Shown: positions 8,878 through 17,232, numbered from the stretch's first letter. The stretch is DNA of 64,000 bases from Azorhizobium sp943371865 (GCF_943371865.1 NZ_CALRWL010000007.1:62001-126000); one strand, 5' to 3'. Notes: generated by a model not told the origin, from the letters alone. A program made the numbers and translations.

Positions 8878-9217
8878 GCCTGCCCCTCCCCTACGGCACC
8901 GCGGGCAGGAACACGCCCTGCAACACGCCTCCGGTGGGCTCATATGTTTCAGTTTGCATCTGCGGCGCTGGCCGCGCCGTGATGCAGCGCAAGGGACACA
9001 CGAATGATCGGTTGATTTTTCCTGCCAGTTTCGCAAAAGGAAACGTCGAACCGCCTTTTCATTGTCATCGTTCCGGCGCCGTCTGGCGCCATCGGGACGT
9101 GCTGGATCGCTCCCCAGGTTCCGCGCTCCCCCTGCCGAACACTCTGCGTTGACGGCACGCGCACGACACTACCTCCTCTGCGCTCGTGGCGAGCGGCCCT
9201 CCATTGCGGATCTTCCG
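8878..9217. other. Intergenic region between divergent adh and GGDEF genes
   Basis: A 340-base gap that should hold both promoters. A short inverted repeat GTTTC-N7-GAAAC lies near 9030-9046. An upstream ATG at 9062 in frame with the GGDEF gene would add 52 residues of Arg/Pro-rich sequence without family character, so it is treated as non-coding. No RNA gene or clear -35/-10 box was recognised. Confidence 0.4.
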
Positions 9218-10645
9218 ATGCTTGATGACGCAGCCATCTTCGATCTGTCCCCGGTCTCTCTCTGGCTCGAGGACTACAGCCGCCTGCGCGCCCTGTTCGA
9301 GACCTGGCGGCAGGCGGGGGTGCGGGATCTGCGCGGTTACCTTGCGGAAGACATGGGACGGGTGAAGGTGTGCTCCGCCCATATCGACCTGGTGAAGGTC
9401 AACCGCCGCACGCTGGAGATGTTCGAGGCCCGCGATTTTGCCGAACTGTCATCCAATCTGGACAAGGTGTTCCGCGACGACATGCTGGCGGTGCATGCGG
9501 AAGAACTGGTGCATCTGTGGTCCGGGGCCAAGTCCTTCTCCAGCCACACCTGCAACTACACCCTGAACGGGCGGCGCCTGGACGTTCAGCTCCACGGCGC
9601 CATCATGCCCGGCTATGAGGAGAGCTGGGGCCGCGTCCTGGTCTCGCTGGAAGATGTCACCGAAAGCCAGCAGATGCGCCGGCAGCTGGCGCTCAGCGAG
9701 GCCTATGCGCGGGGTCTGTTCGAGCACTCTCCGGTGTCGCTCTGGGTGGAGGACTTCTCCGGGGTGAAGCGCCTGCTCGATACGGTGCGGCACCAGGGCA
9801 TCCTGGATTTCCGGGTGTTCACCGACGTGCATCCCGAATTCGTCTCCCAATGCATGAGCGAGATCCGGGTTCTCGACGTCAATCGCCAGACGCTGCATCT
9901 GTTCGCCGCCCCGGACAAGCAGACCCTGATGCGCCGTCTCGGCGACGTCTTCCGCGACGAGGTGCTGCCGCACTTCCGCGAGCAGTTGATCGACCTGTGG
10001 GACGGCAAGCTGTTTCAGCAGCGGGAAGTGGTGAACTTCGCCCTGGACGGCACCACCCTGCATCTCATGCTGCAATTCTCGGTGCTGCCGGGACATGAGC
10101 GGACTTGGTCGCAGGTGCAGGTGGCGCTGATCGACATCTCCGCCCGCAAGAAGGCGGAAGCCTATCTGGAATATCTCGGCAAGCACGACGTGCTCACCCG
10201 CCTGTACAATCGCTCCTTCTATGTGGACGAGATGAACCGGCTGGAGCGCAAGGGCCCGCTGCCCGTCACCATCCTGATCGTCGACCTGGATGACCTCAAG
10301 GTGGTCAACGACCAATTGGGCCATGCGGCCGGCGATGATCTGCTGCGGCGGCTGGGCGAGGTGCTGACCTCGCTGGTGGAAAAGCCGAACCATGCCGCGC
10401 GCATCGGCGGCGACGAATTCGCCGTGCTGCTGCCGGGGATGGATTCGGAAGCCGGCAAATTGGTTGTTGAGCAATTGTTCAAGCTGGTGGAAATGAACAA
10501 CCAGTTCTATTCCCAGAGCCTGCTGAAGATCTCGGTGGGCATGGCCACCAGCAAGCTGGGCGAGCGCCTGGAAACCACCGTGAAGCGCGCCGATCTGCGC
10601 ATGTACAACAACAAGCGCGGCGGCAAGGCCTCGCCGCTGGACTGA
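9218..10645 (+). CDS. Diguanylate cyclase with two tandem PAS-like sensor domains (GGDEF protein)
   Basis: A 475-residue, apparently soluble protein predicted to make cyclic di-GMP. The C-terminal GGDEF domain (about residues 318-475) has an intact RIGGDEFAVLLPG active site and the DHDVLTRLYNR-like entry (KHDVLTRLYNRSFY). The canonical inhibitory RxxD I-site before it is absent; EKPN occupies the position, suggesting little product feedback. The N-terminal part holds two repeats, each beginning SPVSLW-E-D and containing a VFRDE/D-LHLW-type core, at roughly residues 7-150 and 165-315, so the sensor is duplicated. Start at 9218 (MLDDAAIFD) is chosen because upstream in-frame sequence lacks domain character. 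The signal sensed is unknown. Confidence 0.85.
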   Translation: MLDDAAIFDLSPVSLWLEDYSRLRALFETWRQAGVRDLRGYLAEDMGRVKVCSAHIDLVKVNRRTLEMFEARDFAELSSNLDKVFRDDMLAVHAEELVHLWSGAKSFSSHTCNYTLNGRRLDVQLHGAIMPGYEESWGRVLVSLEDVTESQQMRRQLALSEAYARGLFEHSPVSLWVEDFSGVKRLLDTVRHQGILDFRVFTDVHPEFVSQCMSEIRVLDVNRQTLHLFAAPDKQTLMRRLGDVFRDEVLPHFREQLIDLWDGKLFQQREVVNFALDGTTLHLMLQFSVLPGHERTWSQVQVALIDISARKKAEAYLEYLGKHDVLTRLYNRSFYVDEMNRLERKGPLPVTILIVDLDDLKVVNDQLGHAAGDDLLRRLGEVLTSLVEKPNHAARIGGDEFAVLLPGMDSEAGKLVVEQLFKLVEMNNQFYSQSLLKISVGMATSKLGERLETTVKRADLRMYNNKRGGKASPLD

Positions 10646-10693
10646 GGCTGCCGTCAGTTGCCGACGGACGCCCGGTTGTGCGCGCCGTCTCGC

Positions 10694-11671
10694 TCAGCCG
10701 CTGCCGATGAGGATGCCGGCGGCCAGCACCAGGGCGCCGCCCACCACCACCTGGGTGACAGCCCGCAGAAATGGCGTTTCCATGTAGCGGTTCTGGATCC
10801 AGGCGATGGCCCACAATTCCACGAACACCACCACGCCGGCGATGGCGGTGGCAGTCCAGAAATGCGGGATCAGATAGGGCAATGCATGGCCTAGCCCGCC
10901 CACCATCGTCATCGCGCCCGAGGCAAAGCCGCGCTTGATCGGTGACCCGCGTCCGGAGATGACGCCGTCGTCATGGGCGGCCTCGGTGAAGCCCATGGAG
11001 ATGCCCGCGCCCACGGCGGCGGCCAGCCCCACCAGCAAGGTGGTGTAGGAATTCTGGGTCGCGAATGCGGTGGCGAAGATCGGCGCCAGGGTGGACACCG
11101 AGCCGTCCATCAGCCCCGCGAGGCCCGGCTGCACCCAGGTGAGGATGAACTGGCGCCGCGCCTTGCCCTCCTCTTCGGCCTTGGCGTCGGGGGGCAGGTT
11201 CACCGCCTCCAGTTCCTCGGCCACTTCTTCGTGGCGGCGCTCCTGTTCCGCCAGATCGCCCAGCAATTTGCGGGTGCCCGGATCGCTGCTGCGCTTGGCG
11301 GCGGCGAGATAGAAATTGGCGCTGTCATGCTCCATGCGCGCGATTTCGGAGCGGATGCGCTCGATGCCCAAATTCTTCACCAGCCACACCGGGCGGCGGG
11401 CATAGTAGCCGGAGATGTATTCGCGGCGGATCAGGGGAATATGATTGCCGAACCGGCGCTCATGCTCGGCGATCAACTGGCGGCGATGGGCGTTCTCTTC
11501 CGCCGACATGCCCTCGAACACCCGCGCCGTGGCCGGAAACTCTGCCCGCACCGCCTCGGCGTAATCCGCATAGATCCGGCCATCGTCCTCCTCGGACGAG
11601 ATGGCCAAGGCGAGCACTTCCTGCTCCGTCAGGTCAGAGAATTGCCGCCGCGCGGCGAAGCCGGGGATCAT
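10694..11671 (-). CDS. mbfA: Membrane-bound ferritin-like iron exporter MbfA (ferritin-like domain fused to VIT1/CCC1)
   Basis: A 325-residue inner-membrane protein. The N-terminal half (about 1-165) is ferritin/rubrerythrin-like, with Glu and ExxH iron-ligand motifs: SSEEDDGRIY, EENAHRRQL, EHDSANFY and EQERRHEEVAEEL. The C-terminal half is a VIT1/CCC1 transporter domain with hydrophobic segments (LVGLAAAVGAGISMGFTEA, AIAGVVVFVELWAI, VVVGGALVLAAGILIG). Family knowledge: MbfA of rhizobia and Agrobacterium exports iron and protects against iron and peroxide stress, and is repressed by Irr when iron is low. An ICE-like palindrome sits just upstream of the start. It is monocistronic. Confidence 0.93.
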   Translation of the reverse strand: MIPGFAARRQFSDLTEQEVLALAISSEEDDGRIYADYAEAVRAEFPATARVFEGMSAEENAHRRQLIAEHERRFGNHIPLIRREYISGYYARRPVWLVKNLGIERIRSEIARMEHDSANFYLAAAKRSSDPGTRKLLGDLAEQERRHEEVAEELEAVNLPPDAKAEEEGKARRQFILTWVQPGLAGLMDGSVSTLAPIFATAFATQNSYTTLLVGLAAAVGAGISMGFTEAAHDDGVISGRGSPIKRGFASGAMTMVGGLGHALPYLIPHFWTATAIAGVVVFVELWAIAWIQNRYMETPFLRAVTQVVVGGALVLAAGILIGSG

Positions 11672-11682
11672 GACAGTACCTT

Positions 11683-11699
11683 TTTAGAATTGCTATAAA
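11683..11699 (-). promoter_or_regulatory. ICE-like (Irr box) palindrome upstream of mbfA
   Basis: On the plus strand the sequence is TTTAGAA-TTG-CTATAAA, compared with the symmetrical iron-control-element form TTTAGAA-N3-TTCTAAA. One arm is perfect and the other matches 5 of 7. Its inner edge is 11 bases upstream of the mbfA ATG, so bound protein would block transcription or translation initiation. Irr control of mbfA is established in Bradyrhizobium and Agrobacterium; the site call here is by eye. Confidence 0.6.
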
Positions 11700-11874
11700 G
11701 TAGCTATCAGACCTGTCCGATGCACGCAATGCGGCGCACGCATGAGCGCTGCGACCAAAGGACATGGTTCCGGCGCGCCGGCGGGCGGACCAGCGGCGTC
11801 GATGGTGCAGCGACAATGAACCGACCCGGCGGGTTCCGCGTTGCCTCATTGGCAATCACGCGGGAGAAGCCCCT

Positions 11875-12063
11875 ATGCCTGCAAAATCCAAGGCCCAGCA
11901 GATGGCCGCGGGTGCCGCTTTGTCGGCCAAGCGCGGCGAGCAGAAGGAGAGCGACCTGAAGGGCGCCTCCAAGGAGATGGCGCAGTCCATGACCGAAAAG
12001 GAATTGAAGGCCCTGGCCGCTACCCCGCGAAAGGGCAAGCCGGGGCACGCGCGTGAGGACTGA
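11875..12063 (+). CDS. DUF3008 family small protein
   Basis: A 62-residue, highly charged, soluble peptide reading MPAKSKAQQMAAGAALSAKRGE at the start and SMTEKELKALAATPRKGKP near the end. This matches what I know of the DUF3008 family, short alphaproteobacterial proteins of unknown function whose common pattern is a K/S-rich N-terminus, an AA-A-A--G motif and MTEKEL-E-A-T-RKGKP. Start at 11875 is chosen over in-frame upstream ATG 11764 because the family begins with MPAKS; a GGGAG precedes it by about 8 bases. No operon partner. The lysine content suggests nucleic-acid or stress association, but that is only a guess. Confidence 0.8.
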   Translation: MPAKSKAQQMAAGAALSAKRGEQKESDLKGASKEMAQSMTEKELKALAATPRKGKPGHARED

Positions 12064-12233
12064 CGGCGCACACTGAGCGCCCGGCCAGGGCGGGCGCGTC
12101 GCGCCTGCGGGCGATGCCTCCGCAGCCTCGGAGCCGGTGCGGCGGTCCGGTGGTCCGGCGGTCCGGCGGCAAAGCCGACTGCAACGGGCTGTCGCCCGGC
12201 GGAGCGTTGCCGCTCAACGCATGTGCGAAAACG

Positions 12234-12267
12234 CGAATGGCGCAGGCTTGGGAGCCTGCGCCATTCG
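12234..12267 (-). terminator. Strong intrinsic terminator after glnII
   Basis: A perfect 14-base-pair stem (CGAATGGCGCAGGC at 12234-12247 pairing with 12254-12267) around a 6-base loop TTGGGA. Read on the minus strand it lies about 33 bases past the glnII stop and is followed by CGTTTTCG, a short T-run. Perfect symmetry means it could also stop transcripts from the plus strand. Confidence 0.75.
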
Positions 12268-12300
12268 ATGATCGGACCCGGATGGGAACCGGTTCGCGTC

Positions 12301-13341
12301 TCAGGCCGCAGCCGACACGCTGCCTTCGGTGGGCACCGAGGCAATGGTCTTCAGGATCTGGGAGGCGATCTGGTATGGGTCGCCCTGGGAATTGGGGCGG
12401 CGGTCTTCCAGATAGCCCTTGTAGTCGTTCTTCACGAAGCTATGCGGCACGCGGATCGAGGCGCCACGATCGGCCACACCATAGCTGAAGGTGTGGATCG
12501 AGGCGGTCTCGTGCTTGCCGGTCAGGCGCAGATGGTTGTCCGGGCCATAGACGGCGATGTGGTCGGCGCGGGCGGTTTCGAACGCTGCCATCAGCTTTTC
12601 GAAATAGTCCTTGCCGCCGGTCTCGCGCAGATAGGTGGTGGAGAAGTTGGCGTGCATCCCGGAGCCGTTCCAGTCGGTGTCGCCGAGCGGCTTGCAGTGA
12701 TACTCGATGTCGATGCCGTACTTCTCGGTCAGCCGCTCCATCAGGTAGCGGGCCATCCACATTTCGTCGGCGGCGCGCTTGGAGCCCTTGCCGAAGATCT
12801 GGAATTCCCACTGGCCCTTGGCCACTTCGGCATTGATGCCTTCGTGGTTGATGCCGGCGGCGAGGCACAGATCGAGATGCTCCTCGACGATCTGGCGGGC
12901 GATGCTGCCCACCTTGCTGTAGCCGACGCCGGTGTAATAGGGGCCCTGGGGCGCGGGATAGCCGGCCTCGGGGAATCCGAGCGGACGGCCGTCCTTGTAG
13001 AAGAAGTATTCCTGCTCGAAGCCGAACCAGGCGCCTTCGTCATCCAGGATGGTGGCGCGCTTGTTGCTGGCATGCGGGGTGACGCCATCGGGCATCATCA
13101 CTTCGCACATCACCAGCACGCCATTGGTGCGGGTCGCATCCGGGAACACGCGAACGGGCTTCAGCACGCAATCGGAGCTGCGGCCTTCCGCCTGCATGGT
13201 GGAGCTGCCGTCAAAACCCCACAGCGGAAGCTGCTCAAGGGTCGGGAATTCGTCATACTCTTTAATCTGCGTCTTTCCACGCAGATTTGGCACGGGGGTA
13301 TACCCGTCCAACCAGATGTACTCGAGTTTATACTTTGCCAT
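12301..13341 (-). CDS. glnII: Glutamine synthetase type II (GSII, eukaryotic-type)
   Basis: A 346-residue glutamine synthetase of the short, octameric-type GSII class: far shorter than GSI (about 470) and without an adenylylation-site region. The N-terminal beta-grasp part has KYKLEYIWLDGYTP and LPLWGFDGSSTMQAEG. The ATP/metal-binding catalytic core includes WFGFEQEYFF, AAGINHEGINAEVAKGQWEFQ, GSGMHANFSTTYLR and RGASIRVPHSF. GSII is well known in rhizobia and related Hyphomicrobiales beside GSI. A probable sigma-54 promoter lies about 85 bases upstream and a perfect terminator hairpin follows. It assimilates ammonium into glutamine, most likely under NtrC control when nitrogen is limiting. Confidence 0.97.
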   Translation of the reverse strand: MAKYKLEYIWLDGYTPVPNLRGKTQIKEYDEFPTLEQLPLWGFDGSSTMQAEGRSSDCVLKPVRVFPDATRTNGVLVMCEVMMPDGVTPHASNKRATILDDEGAWFGFEQEYFFYKDGRPLGFPEAGYPAPQGPYYTGVGYSKVGSIARQIVEEHLDLCLAAGINHEGINAEVAKGQWEFQIFGKGSKRAADEMWMARYLMERLTEKYGIDIEYHCKPLGDTDWNGSGMHANFSTTYLRETGGKDYFEKLMAAFETARADHIAVYGPDNHLRLTGKHETASIHTFSYGVADRGASIRVPHSFVKNDYKGYLEDRRPNSQGDPYQIASQILKTIASVPTEGSVSAAA

Positions 13342-13868
13342 TGCAGGCTCCCCATAAGCTCATGACGCGATGCGTTCGGAAATTCCTGTTGCGCCCCCCG
13401 GCCGCCAGAAGCCTAGCCGACTGAAAGCACGGACCATGCCAACCGACAGCGGACGCAACCAAAACCAGGCAACATCCACCCCACACAACCCACGACACGA
13501 TGCGACCCACAGCATCATCCGGCGCCGCCGCACCCGGCGGACCCATCCGGAACCTCCTGCCCACCCCGGCGTTCCTCAACCGGAACCCATGCGCGGCGCA
13601 CCAATGCCGCGCGCCCGGCAGGGGCGCCTGCGGGCCGGCACCCGTCCGCATTAACCGGACCGGGCCGTGGTGCAACGCAGCGAACTTTGCCGCACCCCGC
13701 GTGTGCTTCGCAAACAACGCTATCCAAAGAAGCAAAAACACGCATGCCTATAATGCAGTCAAACGCTGATCTAAATTTGAGCAAACTGTGTAAATGGCGG
13801 GCAAATCATGCTATGAAGGCTGCATGCGTGGCGCATCGCTGCGCACTGCTTGAAAGGAAAGTTGAGCA
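13342..13868. other. Divergent regulatory region between glnII and the DUF2735 gene
   Basis: A 527-base gap without a credible gene. It contains the sigma-54-type promoter of glnII (13424-13441). I looked for NtrC dyads of the TGCACY-N5-GGTGCA type upstream of it and found only a lone half-site TGGTGCA near 13667-13673. The last 120 bases before the DUF2735 gene are relatively AT-rich and probably hold its promoter. A polypurine AAAGGAAAG serves as ribosome binding region for that gene. Confidence 0.5.
13424..13441 (-). promoter_or_regulatory. Probable sigma-54 (RpoN) promoter of glnII
   Basis: Read on the minus strand the sequence is TGGCATGGTCCGTGCTTT, with GG and GC separated by exactly 10 bases, against the -24/-12 consensus TGGCAC-N5-TTGCW. 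It lies about 83 bases upstream of the glnII ATG, a normal leader length. Rhizobial glnII is known to be transcribed by RpoN with NtrC, which supports the call. Confidence 0.72.
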
Positions 13869-14060
13869 ATGACTATGACTTCCCCTCGGGGGACCGCCAA
13901 GATCTACGCCTTCCCGCTGCGCGGGCGTGCGACCACTGCGAGCCATGACGATGCCGCAAGGCTGATGGCCGATATGGCGCAGGCGCCCGCCGTGGACTTC
14001 GGCAGCGGCTGGTATCACGACGCGGCGATCCAGGACGCCAAGCGTTCCGACAAGCGCTGA
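13869..14060 (+). CDS. DUF2735 family small protein next to glnII
   Basis: A 63-residue soluble protein with the DUF2735 pattern: MTSPRGTAKIYAFPLRGR at the N-terminus and GSGWYHDAAIQDAK near the C-terminus. The function is unknown. As far as I recall, DUF2735 genes often accompany glnII in Hyphomicrobiales, which fits a small regulator or partner of GSII; here the gene is divergent from glnII across a shared 527-base region. Two possible starts, 13869 and 13875, differ by two residues; AAAGGAAAG 7 bases upstream suits the first. Nearby nitrogen regulation is inferred, not shown. Confidence 0.8.
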   Translation: MTMTSPRGTAKIYAFPLRGRATTASHDDAARLMADMAQAPAVDFGSGWYHDAAIQDAKRSDKR

Positions 14061-14256
14061 TGCGGCACAGCGCTGAGCGCACGGCACCGTGCCGGGGGGA
14101 CGCTCGCGCCGTGGCGCACCGCTGAAAGAGCGGACAGACGGAAGAAAGACGCAAAGCGTGACGAGAGATGCACCGTGCGGGCGGGCCTCAGGCCCCTGCC
14201 GCACGCGCAGGCCGCAGCGGCCGCGCACCGGGCTCAGCGTCCCGGAACACGTCCCC

Positions 14257-14284
14257 AGAACAGCTTGCCCAGAACAGCTTGCCC
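14257..14284. repeat. Short tandem repeat (two full copies of 14 bases)
   Basis: AGAACAGCTTGCCC occurs twice head to tail, followed by a partial third copy AGATCAGC that runs into the stop region of the acetyltransferase gene. It is probably replication slippage in the 3' flank. No function is evident. Confidence 0.7.
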
Positions 14285-14287
14285 AGA

Positions 14288-14878
14288 TCAGCGACCCGTG
14301 GTGAGGATCGGCGGCGGCTCGGTGCGGCCCGGCCCCAGCGAGCGCTGGACCATGACGCTGTCCGACCAGCGGCCATAGCGATAGGCCACCGCCGGCAGCA
14401 GCCCCACGCGGGAAAAGCCGAACTTGTCATGCAGCGCCAGCGAGGCGGCATTGTCGGCGTCGATATAACCGATCATCTGCCGGAAGCCTGCCGCCGCGCA
14501 GGCATCGATCAGCCCCTGCATCAACAGCCGCCCGATGCTGCGGCCCAGATGGTCGTGATGCACATAGATGGAATGCTTCACCGTATAGCGATAGGCCGGC
14601 CGCTTGCGGAACAGCACCACATAAGCATAGCCCACCACCACGCCGCCCCGGGTCGCCACCAGATGGGGAAAGCGCCGGTTGCGCAGGTTCTTGCGCCGGT
14701 CGCGCAGGTCGTCCGGCTGCGGGGTGTCGGTGTCCTCGACCCCCTCCTCCACTCCCCGGCGGATGTGGCGACGATAGATCGCCAGCATCGCCTCCACATC
14801 GCCATCCCGCGACGGCCGGATCAGCACCGGCAAATCGTCGTCCGTCATCGGCTCTACGGCTCCGTGGGTGGCGCTCAT
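14288..14878 (-). CDS. GNAT N-acetyltransferase, phosphinothricin acetyltransferase-like
   Basis: A 196-residue acetyl-CoA-dependent N-acetyltransferase. The acetyl-CoA loop is HLGRSIGRLLMQGLI, preceded by VVVGYAYVVLFRKRPAYRYTV and followed by DADNAASLALHDKFGFSRVG and GRWSDSVMVQRSLG, a pattern typical of the PAT/bar/YncA branch of GNATs. The first ATG overlaps the stop of the decarboxylase gene by four bases, so the two proteins should be co-translated. That coupling suggests acetylation of the amine made by the decarboxylase (for example agmatine or putrescine), although PAT-branch enzymes act on phosphinothricin or methionine sulfone-like amino acids. Substrate unproven. Confidence 0.85.
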   Translation of the reverse strand: MSATHGAVEPMTDDDLPVLIRPSRDGDVEAMLAIYRRHIRRGVEEGVEDTDTPQPDDLRDRRKNLRNRRFPHLVATRGGVVVGYAYVVLFRKRPAYRYTVKHSIYVHHDHLGRSIGRLLMQGLIDACAAAGFRQMIGYIDADNAASLALHDKFGFSRVGLLPAVAYRYGRWSDSVMVQRSLGPGRTEPPPILTTGR

Positions 14879-17232
14879 TCGGCGACCACATAGGTGTGAA
14901 GTCGGACCCGGCCCGACGAATCCACCTCACGATATACGCCCTGGATCTCCACGTCGAAGCCCGGGAAGGTGTTGAAGCAGGCTTCGAACATCTTCAGATA
15001 GTCGATCATCGGCTGCGCCCGCGCGCTCAGCCGCTCGCCGGGCACGATGGTGGCGATGCCGGGCGGATAGACCACGAACGGCGTGGTGGCGATGCGCCCG
15101 GAGATGGCGTCGATGGGCAGGAAGTCCACATCGTTGCGCACCAAGGCGCGGGCGGCATCATGGGGCGACATGGCCGGTTCCGGCAGATGCTCGGGCGAGA
15201 ACTGCATGGCCTGGAGCCCGCTCACATTGGCGTCGCGGAAGAAGCGGTGCATCTCGCCGCACAGATCCCGCAGCCGCACGCCCGCATAGCGCTGCGGCCG
15301 GCGGCGGAAGAATTCCGGGATCGCCTCTTCCAGCAGCGCATTGTCATCATGCAGCTTCTTGAACGCCACCAGCCCGCTGATCAGCGTGCCGGCCTTGGAG
15401 GCCTCCACGCCGGGGGTGAGCAGGAACAGCAGTGAGTTGAGGTCGTTCTTCTCCGCGACGATGCGGTTCTCGCGCAGATATTGCGCCACCACCGGCGCGG
15501 GAATGCCGTGCTCCGTATAGGCGCCCGTGGCCCGGTCGAAGCCGGGGGTGAGCAAGGTGAGCTTGTTGGGGTCGGTCATGGCAAAACCCGGCGCCATGCG
15601 CGAGAAGCCGTGCCAGGTCGCATCCGGGGTCAGTTGCCAGAAGGCGGGGTCGGAGGCGAGCTGGTCAGTGCCCACCGCTTCCCACGCCACGTCATGGACG
15701 CCGCCGTCGCGCAGCACGTCGGGGATCTTCACCCGGTCGGGCACGAACGGCTCGAAGAACCAGCGCCGCTCGGGCCGCACTTCCTTTTCTTCGAACTCGC
15801 GCCGCACCGCGCGGATCTTCTTGCGCAGTTCGATGCCCAGGCGAATGGTATCGTCCCACAACACTTCGCCGGAACGGCCCTTCATCATCTGCGCGCCCAC
15901 GTCGAGCGAGGCGAACAAGGGATAGAACGGCGAGGTGGAGGCGTGCTGCATGAAGCTTTCGTTGAAGCGGCGATGCTCCACCCGGCGCTTCTGGCCGCGG
16001 ATGTGGCGATCCTTCATGTGGATCTGCGAGGCCTGGGAGAAGCTGGCCAATTGCTTGTGGGTGGACTGGGTGGCGATGATGCCCGGCGCGTCCGGCCCCA
16101 GATCCTTCAGCCCCATGGCGAAGCGCCCCGCATAGAGCGGATGGAACTTCATGAAGCCGGCCCAGGCCTCGTCGAACAAGATGTAGTCGCACAGGTGGCC
16201 GATGCGGGCGACGATCATCTCGGCGCTATGGATGGTGCCGTCATAGGTGCACTGCTCCACCACCGCCACCCGGAACGGGCGCGGCTTCTGCCACGCGTCC
16301 GGATCCTTCACCAAAGGATGGGTGCGGATGCGCTCGCGCAGCGCGGTCTCGTCGAACGCCTCCCAGCGCATGGGGCCGATCAGCCCATGGGCGTTGCGCT
16401 CGGTGGGCAGATAGACCGGGACGCCGCCGGAGATCATCAGCGCGCCATGGTGGGCGGCCTTGTGGTTGTTGCGGTCGAACAGCACCAGGTCGCCGTCGGT
16501 CACCAGCGCCGCCAGCGCCACCTTGTTGGAGGTGGAGGTGCCGTTGAGCACGAAATAGGTCTTCTCCGCCCCGAAGATCTGGGCGGCTTCCTTCTGCGCC
16601 TGGAGCGCAGGGCCCTCATGGGTCAGCAGATCGCCGAGATCGAGCACGGAATTGTCCAGATCGTCGCGGAACACCGCCTCGCCCAGATGCTCCATGAATA
16701 CCCGGCCGATGGGGCTGCGGGAATAGAACACGCCGCCATTATGGCCGGGGCAGGTCCAGAGCTGGTTGCCCTCCTCCGCATAATCCACCAGGGCGCCGAA
16801 GAACGGCGTCTTCAGCGTCTCGGCATATTGCTTGAGGCGGCTGATGAGGTTCTTGGCGATGAAGGCGGGGGTCTCCTCGGAGAGGAAGACATAGCCGTCG
16901 ATGAAGTCCAGCACCTCCACCGGCAGGTCTTCAAACCTTTTACGGCGGATCAGCAGGATGATGGGGAAATCCAGGCCGCGGCGGCGCATCAGATTGATGA
17001 GCGAGGCGGTCTTGCCTTCCAGGCCCTTCTTGCCCCAGTCCACCATCATGCAGCCGATGGCGGCGTCGGTCTGCACGGCGATCTCGGCGTCCTCGACCTT
17101 GCGCGCCTTCACCACCTCGAAGCCGGAGCGCTCGATCTCGTCCACGATCTGGTTGAAGCGAATGCCCTCCAGATCGTCCGCATCGAACGCGGGGGCAGAG
17201 AACAAGAACTTGAAACGCCGGAAATATTCCAT
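14875..17232 (-). CDS. Orn/Lys/Arg decarboxylase (PLP-dependent, fold type I, with N-terminal wing domain)
   Basis: A 785-residue enzyme of the large bacterial basic-amino-acid decarboxylase group. An N-terminal response-regulator-like wing domain (about 1-125, starting MEYFRRFKFLFSAPAF) precedes the PLP catalytic domain, which includes WTCPGHNGGVFYSRSP, FVLNGTSTSNKV, DRNNHKAAHHGAL and STHKQLASFSQ, where Lys393 should bind PLP. The C-terminal domain follows from about residue 560. It removes CO2 from ornithine, lysine or arginine to make polyamine precursors and consumes protons; the exact substrate is not decidable by eye. The chosen start matches the family N-terminus; an ATG 45 bases upstream is possible. 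It overlaps the downstream acetyltransferase gene. Confidence 0.9.
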   Translation of the reverse strand: MEYFRRFKFLFSAPAFDADDLEGIRFNQIVDEIERSGFEVVKARKVEDAEIAVQTDAAIGCMMVDWGKKGLEGKTASLINLMRRRGLDFPIILLIRRKRFEDLPVEVLDFIDGYVFLSEETPAFIAKNLISRLKQYAETLKTPFFGALVDYAEEGNQLWTCPGHNGGVFYSRSPIGRVFMEHLGEAVFRDDLDNSVLDLGDLLTHEGPALQAQKEAAQIFGAEKTYFVLNGTSTSNKVALAALVTDGDLVLFDRNNHKAAHHGALMISGGVPVYLPTERNAHGLIGPMRWEAFDETALRERIRTHPLVKDPDAWQKPRPFRVAVVEQCTYDGTIHSAEMIVARIGHLCDYILFDEAWAGFMKFHPLYAGRFAMGLKDLGPDAPGIIATQSTHKQLASFSQASQIHMKDRHIRGQKRRVEHRRFNESFMQHASTSPFYPLFASLDVGAQMMKGRSGEVLWDDTIRLGIELRKKIRAVRREFEEKEVRPERRWFFEPFVPDRVKIPDVLRDGGVHDVAWEAVGTDQLASDPAFWQLTPDATWHGFSRMAPGFAMTDPNKLTLLTPGFDRATGAYTEHGIPAPVVAQYLRENRIVAEKNDLNSLLFLLTPGVEASKAGTLISGLVAFKKLHDDNALLEEAIPEFFRRRPQRYAGVRLRDLCGEMHRFFRDANVSGLQAMQFSPEHLPEPAMSPHDAARALVRNDVDFLPIDAISGRIATTPFVVYPPGIATIVPGERLSARAQPMIDYLKMFEACFNTFPGFDVEIQGVYREVDSSGRVRLHTYVVAE

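Noticed and set aside
12139..12172. Repeated GGTCCGG units as a possible small CRISPR or VNTR
   Set aside because: Only three imperfect 9-base units in a GC-rich intergenic stretch; probably chance or slippage.
12223..13365. A 380-codon plus-strand open frame opposite glnII
   Set aside because: It is antisense to a fully conserved glutamine synthetase and has no protein family character; long antisense frames are common in GC-rich DNA.
13655..13680. NtrC-binding dyad upstream of glnII
   Set aside because: Only one half-site TGGTGCA is present; the expected facing half-site is absent at the right spacing.
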